Notes: generated by a model not told the origin, from the letters alone. Shown: positions 8,692-18,310, counted from the first letter of the stretch. The stretch: 64,000 nt of DNA from Fannyhessea vaginae DSM 15829 (GCF_000159235.2 NZ_ACGK02000001.1:682001-746000); one strand, 5' to 3'. A program made the numbers and translations.

Positions 8692-8709
8692 TTTGGAAAC
8701 GTTTCCAAA
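8692..8709. promoter_or_regulatory. LacI-family operator of maltodextrin operon
   Basis: Perfect 18-bp palindrome TTTGGAAACGTTTCCAAA with the central CG typical of LacI/GalR operators. It lies 37 bp before the binding-protein start. The obvious candidate to bind it is the LacI-type regulator encoded as fourth gene of this operon; a CcpA-like global regulator is the alternative. Confidence 0.8.
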
Positions 8710-8745
8710 ATATTAGATGCCCTTGGGCGAGAGGAGTTGTGAGAC

Positions 8746-10089
8746 ATGCTCAATCGTAGGAACTTCATTAAGGCGGGTCTCGGTTTAAGCGCAGGTATGC
8801 TTGTTCCGTTTGCTGCAGGTTGTCAAGATGATAAGGCTTCTTCAGGCAAAAAAGGTGAAGCTAAAGGTCACGTATACTACCTTAACTTTAAACCAGAATC
8901 TGACGAGCAGTGGAAAGAGATTGCCGAGATTTATAAAGAAGAAACTGGCGTTGAAGTTACTGTTAAAACAGCAGCTGCAGGTCAATATGCTTCTACCTTA
9001 AAGTCTGAAATGGGTAAAAGCGAAATGCCTACGCTTTTCCAAACCAACGGTCCTGTAGGCTTAGCAGGCTCTATTGATTACTGTGCTGATTTGGATGACT
9101 CAGAAATCGTTAAAAACTGCACCAACGATGCATTTAAGCTTAAAGGTGACGACGGCAAGATTAAAGGTATCGCTTACGTAATTGAGAGCTACGGTATTAT
9201 CTACAACAAAAAACTTCTTGAAAAAGCTGGTCACAGTGCAGACGAAATCACCAACTTTGAGAGCTTCAAGAAGGTTGTTGAAGACATTACTAAGCGTAAA
9301 GGCGAGCTTGGCTTTAGCGCATTTAACGCACCAGGTATGGATAAATCTTCCGACTGGCGTTTTAAGACTCACCTTGCAAACCTTCCTATTTACTATGAAT
9401 ACAAGAAGGACAATATCCAATCTACTAAGGCTATTAAGGGTACTTACCTTGACAACTATCGTAAGATTTGGGATCTCTACATTAACAACTCAACTACAGA
9501 TCCAAGCCTTCTTACCACAAAAACCGCTGATGACTGCACCAATGAATTTGTAACAGGTAAAGCAGTATTTTATCAAAACGGTACCTGGGAGTACGAGAAG
9601 ATTCAAGACCTCGGCGATGAGAACTTGGGCATGCTTCCAATTTACATTGGTGTTGAAGGTGAAGAGAACCAAGGACTTTGCACTGGTTCTGAGAACTACT
9701 GGTGTGTTAACAAAAAAGCTAAACCTGAAGACGTTCAAGCAACTCTTGACTTTATGAATTGGTGCACCAACTCTGATAAGGGTGTTAAATGCCTTTGTGG
9801 TGGTAAGGAAGCTCTTCCTTCTGGTGCTAACGGTTGTGGCTTTACCATTCCATTTAAGAAGAATCTTGAAAGTGCTAACCCACTTGTTAATATTGCTAAC
9901 AAATATGTTGCTGATGGTAAAACTCCTGTTGACTGGTGCTTTGCAACTATGCCATCTGAAGAGTGGAAGAACGGCGTAGGTTCTGCATTGGTTGCATATG
10001 CTGCAGCTCAAAATGACAGCAACTGGGGCGCAGTTGTTAAAGCATTTGTTGACGGCTGGAAGACAGAAGCTGAAAAGGCTAAGAACTAA
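8746..10089 (+). CDS. malE: maltodextrin-type ABC transporter substrate-binding lipoprotein
   Basis: Family-1 solute-binding protein of 447 residues. The N-terminus has RRNFIK followed by a hydrophobic run and lipobox PFAAGC with Cys26, so it is probably exported (possibly by Tat) and anchored as a lipoprotein. The mature part has the usual pattern of carbohydrate binding proteins, including EMPTLFQTNG near residue 90 and a C-terminal WKNGVGSAL segment. The start has a GAGAGGAG ribosome site. It heads an operon with two permeases, malQ, glycogen phosphorylase and a MalK-like ATPase, which points to maltodextrins or other alpha-glucans as ligand. The gene symbol is by role; maltose specificity is inferred. 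Confidence 0.85.
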   Translation: MLNRRNFIKAGLGLSAGMLVPFAAGCQDDKASSGKKGEAKGHVYYLNFKPESDEQWKEIAEIYKEETGVEVTVKTAAAGQYASTLKSEMGKSEMPTLFQTNGPVGLAGSIDYCADLDDSEIVKNCTNDAFKLKGDDGKIKGIAYVIESYGIIYNKKLLEKAGHSADEITNFESFKKVVEDITKRKGELGFSAFNAPGMDKSSDWRFKTHLANLPIYYEYKKDNIQSTKAIKGTYLDNYRKIWDLYINNSTTDPSLLTTKTADDCTNEFVTGKAVFYQNGTWEYEKIQDLGDENLGMLPIYIGVEGEENQGLCTGSENYWCVNKKAKPEDVQATLDFMNWCTNSDKGVKCLCGGKEALPSGANGCGFTIPFKKNLESANPLVNIANKYVADGKTPVDWCFATMPSEEWKNGVGSALVAYAAAQNDSNWGAVVKAFVDGWKTEAEKAKN

Positions 10090-10154
10090 TAAGTCCTTAA
10101 AGCTCGTAAATGTGGCATTTATCACGTTTTAATTGTGATAGAGATGTAAGGGTT

Positions 10155-10184
10155 CGCGGAGGACATAGCACGTTGTTCTCCGCG
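10155..10184 (+). terminator. intercistronic hairpin between binding protein and permease genes
   Basis: Stem CGCGGAGGACA (10155-10165) with TGTTCTCCGCG (10174-10184), 11 pairs with one G-U, loop of 8, then TTTATT. It sits in the 124-base gap after the binding-protein gene. It probably acts as a partial terminator and mRNA stabiliser, giving more binding protein than permease, as in other sugar ABC operons. Confidence 0.65.
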
Positions 10185-10213
10185 TTTATTACATGTAAGG
10201 GAGGTTTGTTAGC

Positions 10214-11056
10214 ATGGAAAAGTCTATAAAGAAGTACTGGCTTATCTTTTTGGTACCAACTCTTGCTTCTTTTGCTATTGGTTTTGTTTTTCCGTTTATT
10301 ATGGGATTGGTTCTTTCCTTTACCCACTTTACGACTGTAACCGATGCAACTTTTAATGGCTTTGAAAACTATATTGATGCGTTCAGTGATAATTTATTCC
10401 AACATGCATTTTGGTACACTGCAGCGTTTGCGGTTGTTTCTGTCATCGTTATTAATGTTGTTGCGTTTGCGATTGCTATGGCGTTAACAGGAAAACTTAA
10501 AGGAACCAATATTTTCCGTACATCATTTTTTATGCCTAACCTAATTGGTGGTATCGTTTTAGGCTATATCTGGCAGCTTATCTTTAATGGTGTTTTACAA
10601 CAATACCAACAGACAATCAGTTTGAATGAATGGTACGGTTTTGTAGGTCTGGTTATCTTGGTTTCCTGGCAACAAATTGGTTACATGATGATTATTTATG
10701 TTGCCGGTTTACAATCAATTCCAACCGATGTTTTGGAAGCTGCACAAATTGACGGTGCCAATGCATGGCAGCGTTTGTGGAATGTTACTATTCCAATGAT
10801 GATGCCCTCCATTACCATTTGCTTGTTCTTGTCATTAACAGGCGGTTTCAAACTCTTTGATCAAAACCTTTCCCTTACGGCAGGCGAGCCGGCTCATATG
10901 TCCGAAATGCTTGCACTTAATATTTTTGATACGTTCTATGGCAGAACGGGCTGGGAAGGTGTCGGACAGGCTAAAGCCGTTGTGTTCTTCTTCCTTGTTA
11001 CTATTTTGGGTCTTATTCAGCTCCAAATTACCCGTAAGAGGGAGGTGCAACAATAA
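10214..11056 (+). CDS. malF: sugar ABC transporter permease, MalF-like
   Basis: Integral membrane protein of 280 residues with six predicted helices. The conserved cytoplasmic EAA loop is visible as EAAQIDGANAWQRLWNVTIP, which contacts the ATPase. It lacks the long N-terminal extension of enteric MalF and is of the shorter UgpA/LacF type common in Gram-positive bacteria. AGGGAGG precedes the ATG by 8 bases. The stop overlaps the next ATG by one base (TAATG), so the two permeases are translationally coupled and should form a heterodimer. Confidence 0.9.
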   Translation: MEKSIKKYWLIFLVPTLASFAIGFVFPFIMGLVLSFTHFTTVTDATFNGFENYIDAFSDNLFQHAFWYTAAFAVVSVIVINVVAFAIAMALTGKLKGTNIFRTSFFMPNLIGGIVLGYIWQLIFNGVLQQYQQTISLNEWYGFVGLVILVSWQQIGYMMIIYVAGLQSIPTDVLEAAQIDGANAWQRLWNVTIPMMMPSITICLFLSLTGGFKLFDQNLSLTAGEPAHMSEMLALNIFDTFYGRTGWEGVGQAKAVVFFFLVTILGLIQLQITRKREVQQ

Positions 11057-11895
11057 TGAAAGAAAGAAAAAGACTTTTATCTATTATAGGAACTGTTGTC
11101 TTTTCGATTTTCAGTATTGCGTGGCTTATACCTATCGTCATTATTGTAATGAACTCCTTTAAGAAAAAGAGCTTCATTCAATCCATACCTTTTGATTGGG
11201 TTACTCCTGAAACATTTGCCAAATTTGCTAACTATACGGCCGCACTTAGAAAATACCACTTACTGGATGCGGTTGGTTGGACAGTGTTAATAACCGTTGG
11301 CTCGGTAATTGTTATCCTCATTTGCACGTCAATGTGTGCATGGTATATTACCCGTGTTAAAAGCAAGGTAAGTAAATTTATTTATTTGCTCTGTGTATTT
11401 TCAATGGTTGTTCCTTTCCAAATGGTTATGTTTACGCTCTCCTTTACTGCAGACCGTCTACACCTCAATACTCCTTGGGGTATCATCATCGTATATCTAG
11501 GGTTTGGTGCTGGACTTGCGGTATTTATGTTCTGCGGTTTTGTAAAGAGTATTCCTGTAGAGATTGAAGAAGCTGCACTTATCGATGGTGCAAGCCCTCT
11601 TCGCGCGTTCTTTACGATTGTATTACCTATTATGAAACCAACCTACATTTCTGTTGGTATTCTTGAAACCATGTGGATCTGGAACGACTTCCTACTTCCG
11701 TATCTTGTTTTGGATACCAATAAATACAAGACTATCTCTATTGTTATTCAGTTTATGAAGGGTAGTTATGGTCGTGTAGACATGGGTGCTATCATGGCGG
11801 CACTTGTATTGGCTGTTATTCCTGTTATTGTCTTCTATCTTGCATGCCAGAAGTACATTATCAAAGGCGTTGCAGCTGGTGCTGTTAAAGGTTAG
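11056..11895 (+). CDS. malG: sugar ABC transporter permease, MalG-like
   Basis: Membrane protein of 279 residues with six predicted helices and the EAA loop EEAALIDGASPLRAFFTIVL near residue 175. The C-terminus ends in the typical KYIIKGVAAGAVKG of MalG-type permeases. It pairs with the preceding MalF-like protein and is expected to be driven by the MalK-like ATPase encoded at the end of the operon. It is one base overlapped with the upstream gene and only 5 bases from the regulator gene. Confidence 0.92.
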   Translation: MKERKRLLSIIGTVVFSIFSIAWLIPIVIIVMNSFKKKSFIQSIPFDWVTPETFAKFANYTAALRKYHLLDAVGWTVLITVGSVIVILICTSMCAWYITRVKSKVSKFIYLLCVFSMVVPFQMVMFTLSFTADRLHLNTPWGIIIVYLGFGAGLAVFMFCGFVKSIPVEIEEAALIDGASPLRAFFTIVLPIMKPTYISVGILETMWIWNDFLLPYLVLDTNKYKTISIVIQFMKGSYGRVDMGAIMAALVLAVIPVIVFYLACQKYIIKGVAAGAVKG

Positions 11896-11900
11896 TTTCT

Positions 11901-12923
11901 ATGAACATTAAGGATATTGCGCGGATATCGGGTTATAGCGTAGGAACGGTGTCTCGTGTCTTAAACAGCAGTTCAAATGTGAGCCAAAAAGCACACGATC
12001 AAGTTATGGGTGTGGTAGATAAGTATCATTTTGAACCTAATGCTAATGCACGTAGCTTAAAGAGAACCGATACCCATTCCATCGCAGTTATGGTTAAAGG
12101 TCGCTACAATCCTTTATTCGCCAATATCCTTGAAAAGCTTCATACGTACCTTGACATGCGCGGTGAAGATGTATATGTTGCATATTTGGACGAAGATGAA
12201 AACGAAGTGCAATTTGCGCTTCGGTATCAGAAAGCCCATAATCCGCGTGGTATAGTTTTTCTTGGCGGTGAGCTTGAGTATTTCAAGCAAGATTTTTGTC
12301 AAATTGTGTGTCCGTGTGTCGTAATTACCAATTCAACACAAACATTGCCTTTTACTAATTTATCGTGTGTTTTAACAAACGATGGGCAAGCGTCTTCGGA
12401 TATTGTTGACGTTTTGATTCAGGCACATCATTCAAAAATTGCAGTTATTGGAGGAAATCTTTCTCAAGGACAAATTAGCCTGAGAAGACTTTCGGGAGCT
12501 ATTAGAAGATGTGCACAAGCAAAAATACCTTTCGATATGAGTTTGCAGTATGAACCTTGCCATTTTTCAATGCGAGAAGGGTACGATGCCTTGCTTCGTG
12601 TTCTAAAACGTGTGCCCCAAACAACTGCGATTTTTGCGTTGGGTGATGTGATTGCGATTGGAGTTATGAGAGCTTTGCGTGATATTGGAAAGTCTGTTCC
12701 CCAAGATATTTCCCTTGTTGGTTTTGACGGTATTGAATCTTCTCAATTTTGTATTCCACGCCTTACAACAGTCAGACAGGATACAACACGTTTAGCTGAG
12801 AGGGGGGCAGCGATTTTACTGTCTATGATCGAAGGTACATCTCGAGGTAGTGTCTGTGAAATTGTTGACCATACTGTGTTAAAAGGTGAAACTGTTAAAA
12901 ATCTGTCTGAATTAGATAACTAG
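11901..12923 (+). CDS. LacI-family transcriptional regulator of maltodextrin operon
   Basis: Protein of 340 residues. The N-terminal helix-turn-helix (IKDIARISGYSVGTVSRVLN) is the standard LacI DNA-binding domain, followed by a hinge and a periplasmic-binding-protein-like effector domain. It is embedded in the operon right after the permease genes, so it is likely autoregulated. The palindrome at 8692-8709 fits its expected operator. The effector is probably a maltodextrin or derivative, by context only. Confidence 0.88.
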   Translation: MNIKDIARISGYSVGTVSRVLNSSSNVSQKAHDQVMGVVDKYHFEPNANARSLKRTDTHSIAVMVKGRYNPLFANILEKLHTYLDMRGEDVYVAYLDEDENEVQFALRYQKAHNPRGIVFLGGELEYFKQDFCQIVCPCVVITNSTQTLPFTNLSCVLTNDGQASSDIVDVLIQAHHSKIAVIGGNLSQGQISLRRLSGAIRRCAQAKIPFDMSLQYEPCHFSMREGYDALLRVLKRVPQTTAIFALGDVIAIGVMRALRDIGKSVPQDISLVGFDGIESSQFCIPRLTTVRQDTTRLAERGAAILLSMIEGTSRGSVCEIVDHTVLKGETVKNLSELDN

Positions 12924-12980
12924 CGTTATGATAGACATTTGTTTAGTGTTGGATGTTTGCTTGAAAGGAGAGAAGTCTTT

Positions 12981-14627
12981 ATGCGTTCTGCAGGAATTTT
13001 ACTGCCTATAACCGCTTTGCCTTCTCCTTATGGTGTGGGTACAATGGGTCAATCAGCTCGTGACTTTATTGATTTTTTGCACGATTCGTCTCAAACGTAC
13101 TGGCAGGTTCTCCCTATTGGTCCTACGAGTTTTGGTGATTCACCATATCAGAGTTTTTCTACCTTTGCAGGTAATCCTTATCTAATTGATTTGGATACGC
13201 TTATTGCTGAAGGTCTTTTAACTCAAAATGACGTTGATTCGGTGAAATGGGGTGCCGATCCTCAAAAGGTTGATTACGGTCTACTTTATAAAACTCGCTT
13301 TAATGTATTGCGTAAAGCAGTTAAAAAATTATGGGATGATCATACCTTTGAAGTTTCTCAATTTTGTAAACTTGAGCATTCCTGGTTAGATGACTATGCG
13401 CTTTATATGTCCTTAAAGGATGCAAATGACTCAAAGCCTTGGACTTCTTGGCCAGAGACTGTTCGTCTACGTGAGCCTCAAGCTTTAGAGCAAGCTCGTA
13501 AAAACTTATCAGCTGATATCAAATTTTGGCAAGGTGTCCAGTATTTCTTTTATAAGCAGTGGGGTGAACTTCACTCGTATGCTCATGACAACGGTGTTCA
13601 GATTATCGGTGATTTGCCAATCTATGTTGCAGCAGACAGTGTTGACACCTGGTCTCATCCAGAGCAATTTCAACTCGATGAGTTTAGATTGCCTACAGAA
13701 GTAGCGGGGTGTCCTCCCGATGGTTTTTCTGCAACTGGTCAACTCTGGGGAAATCCTCTTTTCAACTGGGATGTTATGAAAAAAGATGGATATTCATGGT
13801 GGCTCACACGTATTTCAGCGCAGTTTAGACTTTTTGATGTTTTGCGCATAGATCATTTCCGTGGGTTTGACTCATATTATGCAATTCCTTACGGTGCTCA
13901 AGATGCCTCAGGTGGTAGATGGCGAAAAGGTCCAGGTATTGCGTTCTTTAATCAACTTAATAAGAAGCTTGGTAAACGCAATATCATTGCTGAGGATTTA
14001 GGGTTTCTTACTCCATCAGTTATTAAACTTCTTAAAGATTCTACTTATCCTGGCATGAAAGTACTTGAATTTGGCTTTGATAGCCGCGATTCTGGTGGTA
14101 GAACCTATCAACCACATAATTATCCAAAAAATTGTGTTGCCTACGTTGGAACGCATGATAATAGCACGGCACTTGGTTGGTTTGAAAGTGTTGATAAAAA
14201 AGACGCTGATTATGCACGCAAATATTTGCATATAGCAGACGGTGAAAGTGTTGCATGGGCTGCTATGCGTGGTATTTGGTCATCTGTGGCCAACACTGCA
14301 ATCGTGCAAATGCAGGACGTTTTGGAACTTGATGATTCTGCGCGTATTAACGTTCCTTCCACCTTGGGCTCTAACTGGACATGGCGCTATAAAGCAGGTG
14401 ATCTTTCTGACAAACTTGCAAAACGCCTTAAAGATCAGATGTTCTTATATGAGCGTTTGAGCCAGGTTGATATACAAGCACTCGAAGAAGCCGAGGCTGC
14501 TCGTAAGGCTCGTGAGGCTAAGAAAACGTTAAAAGATTCGCCAGTATCTAATTCATCACAAGCTGTTTTAGATACTAGTGATGACTCTAAAAAACAATGT
14601 AAGTGTGGATCTCGAGGTAAAAAGTAG
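12981..14627 (+). CDS. malQ: 4-alpha-glucanotransferase (amylomaltase, GH77)
   Basis: Enzyme of 548 residues that disproportionates maltodextrins, releasing glucose and longer chains. GH77 marks are visible: LPSPYGVGTMG at the start, GDLPIYVAADS, DVLRIDHFRGF with the catalytic Asp, IIAEDLG with the acid/base Glu, and VGTHDN. The ATG at 12981 follows AAAGGAGAG; an upstream in-frame ATG at 12939 has none. The last about 45 residues are a charged, low-complexity tail ending in CKCGSRGKK that most MalQ lack. It works with the following phosphorylase to degrade imported or stored glucan. Confidence 0.93.
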   Translation: MRSAGILLPITALPSPYGVGTMGQSARDFIDFLHDSSQTYWQVLPIGPTSFGDSPYQSFSTFAGNPYLIDLDTLIAEGLLTQNDVDSVKWGADPQKVDYGLLYKTRFNVLRKAVKKLWDDHTFEVSQFCKLEHSWLDDYALYMSLKDANDSKPWTSWPETVRLREPQALEQARKNLSADIKFWQGVQYFFYKQWGELHSYAHDNGVQIIGDLPIYVAADSVDTWSHPEQFQLDEFRLPTEVAGCPPDGFSATGQLWGNPLFNWDVMKKDGYSWWLTRISAQFRLFDVLRIDHFRGFDSYYAIPYGAQDASGGRWRKGPGIAFFNQLNKKLGKRNIIAEDLGFLTPSVIKLLKDSTYPGMKVLEFGFDSRDSGGRTYQPHNYPKNCVAYVGTHDNSTALGWFESVDKKDADYARKYLHIADGESVAWAAMRGIWSSVANTAIVQMQDVLELDDSARINVPSTLGSNWTWRYKAGDLSDKLAKRLKDQMFLYERLSQVDIQALEEAEAARKAREAKKTLKDSPVSNSSQAVLDTSDDSKKQCKCGSRGKK

Positions 14628-14745
14628 GTTATGAACATCGGTTTACACTTGGGCAGGATTACAGGGCAATGTTGTTTTGAGTTTGCATGTCTTATATTTT
14701 CTACCAGTGTATCTTCGATGAAATAATTATAGGAGGTTGTAGTAG

Positions 14746-17007
14746 ATGAACTTTGAAGATAGAGTTCGCGAATTTTTAAGTCAACATAATGTGGCTCCCG
14801 AGGCAGCAACTGGCGAACAGCTTATGCAAGCATTGACAAGCGCTCTTCGCCAAATGCAGTTTGATGCGCCAAAAACACAAGGTAAGCGTAAACTGTATTA
14901 CTTTTCTGCTGAGTTTTTGGTAGGTCGTCTGCTTCGTGCCAATCTTATTAATTTAGGTTTGGTAGATAGAGCAGAGGCTCTTCTTCAAGGTTGGGGCACT
15001 ACTTTAGCCGAGGTTGAGGATTGTGAGCCCGAGCCTTCTTTAGGTAACGGTGGTTTGGGTCGTCTTGCGGCTTGCTTTATGGATTCAATTGCCTCTCTTG
15101 GATTGCCTGGAGATGGTGTTGGTCTTAATTACCATTATGGATTATTCCGTCAGGATCTTTCTCAAGGCTATCAGCTTGAAGAGCCTAATCCTTGGATTGA
15201 GCGTGAATCTTGGCTTTGTTCTACTCCATTTACTTTTGATGTTCCTTTTGCATTTGGTAATTTGCGCGCCAAGCTTTTTGACATTGAAGTACCGGGTTAT
15301 AAAAATGGTGTGGTAAATCGTCTACATCTTTTTGATGTCGAAAATCCAGCGCCTGCACCCGAACATGGTATTTCGTTTAATAAGAATGATATCGAGCACT
15401 GCCTCACTTCATTTTTGTATCCTGACGACTCTGATGAAGCTGGACGTCTTTTGCGCGTATATCAGGAATATTTCATGGTTTGTGCAGGTGCTCAACTTAT
15501 TCTTCATGAGATGGACGAAGCAGGTCATCCACTTGACCAGCTTGATAAGTTTGTAGCTGTCCACATTAACGATACGCATCCTTCTATGGTTATCCCCGAA
15601 CTTATTCGTCAGCTTGTTGCACGAGGTGTTTCGGTTGATAGAGCTGTAGAAATTGTAGAAAATACTTGTGCATATACCAATCACACTATTTTGGCAGAAG
15701 CTCTCGAAACATGGCCAATTGACTTTATTTCTCGTGTTGCACCTCAGCTTGTACCTATTATTCAAGACCTTGATCGTCGTGCGCGTCTTCGTACACAAAA
15801 CGAAAAGCTTGCTATTTTGGACAAGAATAATGTTGTTCACATGGCTCATATGGATGTTCATTTTTGTTGCAAAGTTAATGGAGTTGCCGCACTTCACACC
15901 AAGATTTTGGAAGAGTCGGAAATGCACGGCTTCTACCAGCTTTATCCCGATAAGTTTAACAACAAGACTAACGGTATAACTTTTAGACGTTGGCTTATGG
16001 GATGCAACCCCGATCTTGCCAATTTGATTACCCAAACCATTGGTGATTCATGGATTAAAGATGCATCTCAATTAGAGCGCCTTCTTGATCATGTTAACGA
16101 TGAAAATCTTCTGAACGCACTTGATGCTATTAAGACTTCTAATAAAAAACGTCTTGCTGCATGGCTTGAGAAAAAAGAGGGCGTTCAAATTGACACTAAC
16201 GCTGTTTTTGACGTACAAATTAAACGTCTTCATCAGTACAAGCGTCAGCAAATGAATGCTTTGTATGCTATTTGGAAATACCTTGATATTAAAAATGGAC
16301 ACATTCCTTCTCGTCCGTTGGTAATGTTTTTTGCCGCAAAAGCTGCGCCTGCATATATTCTTGCAAAGGATATTATCCATGTGTTGCTTTGCCTTTCAAA
16401 ACTCATTGCAAATGATCCAGCTGTTTCTCCTTGGCTTAAGATTGTTGTCATTGAAAACTATAATGTAACCGTTGCTGAACATCTTATTCCTGCGGCTAAT
16501 ATCTCTGAGCAGATTTCACTTGCTTCTAAAGAGGCTAGTGGTACAGGTAATATGAAGATGATGGCAAATGGTGCGCTGACCTTGGGTACGCAAGACGGAG
16601 CCAATGTAGAGATCGTAAATCTTGTTGGCAAAGAGAATGCGTATGAGTTTGGTCGCACCTCAGAAGAGGTTATTAAGCTTTACGCAACTAACGGTTATCA
16701 TCCTACCGACTTCTGGAAGGGAAGCGACATTGAGCGTTTGATCGACTTTATCGTTTCGCCTGAGATGCTTGCAATTGGTCAGTCAGAGAGCTTAACCCGT
16801 GTTTACAAGGATCTTTTGTCGCATGACTGGTTTATGACCTTGCTTGATATCGAAGATTACATCAAGACTAAGGAACAATGTCTTGCAGACTTTGAAGATC
16901 GTCACGCTTGGATTAAGAAAACGCTTATTAATATTGCTCATGCAGGGTTCTTCTCGTCTGATAGAACAATTGCAGAGTACAACCGTGACATTTGGCATTT
17001 AGTTTAG
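14746..17007 (+). CDS. glgP: glycogen/maltodextrin phosphorylase (GT35)
   Basis: Enzyme of 753 residues that releases glucose-1-phosphate from alpha-1,4-glucan. Family marks: LYYFSAEFLVGR, EPSLGNGGLGRLAACF, IHINDTHP-like VHINDTHPSM, and the PLP site EASGTGNMKMMANGAL with its Lys. The ribosome site AGGAGG lies 9 bases before the ATG. Length is slightly short of the 800-residue family norm because the N-terminus is brief. Co-transcription with malQ and a maltodextrin importer suggests use on imported oligomers, with storage glycogen as the alternative substrate. Confidence 0.94.
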   Translation: MNFEDRVREFLSQHNVAPEAATGEQLMQALTSALRQMQFDAPKTQGKRKLYYFSAEFLVGRLLRANLINLGLVDRAEALLQGWGTTLAEVEDCEPEPSLGNGGLGRLAACFMDSIASLGLPGDGVGLNYHYGLFRQDLSQGYQLEEPNPWIERESWLCSTPFTFDVPFAFGNLRAKLFDIEVPGYKNGVVNRLHLFDVENPAPAPEHGISFNKNDIEHCLTSFLYPDDSDEAGRLLRVYQEYFMVCAGAQLILHEMDEAGHPLDQLDKFVAVHINDTHPSMVIPELIRQLVARGVSVDRAVEIVENTCAYTNHTILAEALETWPIDFISRVAPQLVPIIQDLDRRARLRTQNEKLAILDKNNVVHMAHMDVHFCCKVNGVAALHTKILEESEMHGFYQLYPDKFNNKTNGITFRRWLMGCNPDLANLITQTIGDSWIKDASQLERLLDHVNDENLLNALDAIKTSNKKRLAAWLEKKEGVQIDTNAVFDVQIKRLHQYKRQQMNALYAIWKYLDIKNGHIPSRPLVMFFAAKAAPAYILAKDIIHVLLCLSKLIANDPAVSPWLKIVVIENYNVTVAEHLIPAANISEQISLASKEASGTGNMKMMANGALTLGTQDGANVEIVNLVGKENAYEFGRTSEEVIKLYATNGYHPTDFWKGSDIERLIDFIVSPEMLAIGQSESLTRVYKDLLSHDWFMTLLDIEDYIKTKEQCLADFEDRHAWIKKTLINIAHAGFFSSDRTIAEYNRDIWHLV

Positions 17008-17103
17008 TGTTCACGAACTTCGTGATACACTTAAATGCAGGTAATTGAGGGGATAATGGCATTACGCCGAACATATAAGGTGTGTTGATAGAAAGGATTA
17101 ATC

Positions 17104-18288
17104 ATGGCAGAGGTAAAGCTTCAGCATATCGAGAAAATTTATCCTAATACCGAGAAACAAAAGGGTGCTAAAAAGCATAAACATAACCTCAAAGTAACCG
17201 ACGAGGGTGTTGTAGCGGTAGAGGATTTTAATCTTGACATTGCTGATAAGGAATTTATCGTACTCGTAGGTCCTTCTGGTTGTGGTAAATCTACTACCTT
17301 ACGTATGGTTGCTGGTTTGGAAGAAATCACCCGTGGTGATCTCCTCATTGGTGGCAAACGTATGAACGATATTCCTCCTCGTGAGCGTGATATCGCTATG
17401 GTATTTCAAAACTATGCTCTTTACCCTCATATGACTGTTCGTGCGAACATGGAATATCCTTTAAAGCTTCGCAAGATGGATAAGGACCAAATTAAGCAAC
17501 GTGTTGATCAAGCTGCAGAAATTTTAGGTATTACCGAGTATCTTGATCGTAAGCCAAAAGCTCTTTCGGGTGGTCAACGTCAGCGTGTTGCTATTGGTCG
17601 TGCTATTGTTCGTGAGCCTAAAGTTCTGCTGATGGATGAGCCGCTTTCAAACCTGGATGCAAAGCTTAGAAACCAAATGCGTGCCGAGATCATTAAATTG
17701 CGCCAACGTATTGACACAACCTTTATTTACGTTACACACGACCAAACCGAAGCTATGACGCTTGGTGACCGTATTGTAATTATGAAGGATGGTATGGTTC
17801 AACAAGTTGGTGCTCCTCAAGAGGTCTTTGACCATCCTGCAAATCTCTTTGTTGCAGGCTTTATTGGTGTTCCTCAAATGAACTTCTATGATGCTCATTT
17901 ATATCTTGATGACGAAGGTAAATATGTTGTTGACCTTGCTGGTCATAAAGTTGTTTGCTCACCTGATAAACAAGAGAACCTTAAGAAACATAATGTTCAA
18001 CCTCAAGATATTACGCTGGGTGTTCGTCCTGAGCATATCGGTCTCTACGGTGAGGGCAGCGATATGATCGAGGGTAAGATCGAAGTTACCGAGCCTATGG
18101 GTTCAACGGTACACCTTCATGTTAAGGCTTGTGGTTCTGATACCATTATCATTGCGCAAACCGCAAAGCTTGAAGGAGAGAATCCTGCGAGCTTGCCAAT
18201 TGGTAGCCCCATTCAGTTTACCTTTGGTGGTAACGTTATGCACTTGTTTAGTAAAGAGAATGAAAAGAACTTGGAATTTGGTGCATAA
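17104..18288 (+). CDS. msmK: MsmK/MalK-type sugar ABC transporter ATPase
   Basis: Protein of 394 residues: an ABC ATPase domain (Walker A GPSGCGKST, Q-loop VFQNYALYPHM, signature LSGGQRQR, Walker B LLMDEP, switch VTHDQTEAM) followed by a C-terminal OB/TOBE regulatory domain (LGVRPEHIGLYG). It includes an unusual Lys/His-rich insert of about 20 residues just after the N-terminal IYPNTEK. No other sugar ATPase is seen in the window, so it should energise the maltodextrin permeases and could serve other importers, as MsmK does. It is the last gene of the operon, before a strong terminator. Confidence 0.92.
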   Translation: MAEVKLQHIEKIYPNTEKQKGAKKHKHNLKVTDEGVVAVEDFNLDIADKEFIVLVGPSGCGKSTTLRMVAGLEEITRGDLLIGGKRMNDIPPRERDIAMVFQNYALYPHMTVRANMEYPLKLRKMDKDQIKQRVDQAAEILGITEYLDRKPKALSGGQRQRVAIGRAIVREPKVLLMDEPLSNLDAKLRNQMRAEIIKLRQRIDTTFIYVTHDQTEAMTLGDRIVIMKDGMVQQVGAPQEVFDHPANLFVAGFIGVPQMNFYDAHLYLDDEGKYVVDLAGHKVVCSPDKQENLKKHNVQPQDITLGVRPEHIGLYGEGSDMIEGKIEVTEPMGSTVHLHVKACGSDTIIIAQTAKLEGENPASLPIGSPIQFTFGGNVMHLFSKENEKNLEFGA

Positions 18289-18310
18289 ACTGTCTTTTTA
18301 GACTCTGCGT

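Noticed and set aside
9490..10125. 211-codon minus-strand frame antisense to the binding-protein gene
   Set aside because: Shadow of a real gene on the plus strand with clear family motifs; no ribosome site and no plausible protein features.
15409..16035. 208-codon minus-strand frame inside glgP
   Set aside because: Antisense shadow of a highly conserved enzyme; no start signal.
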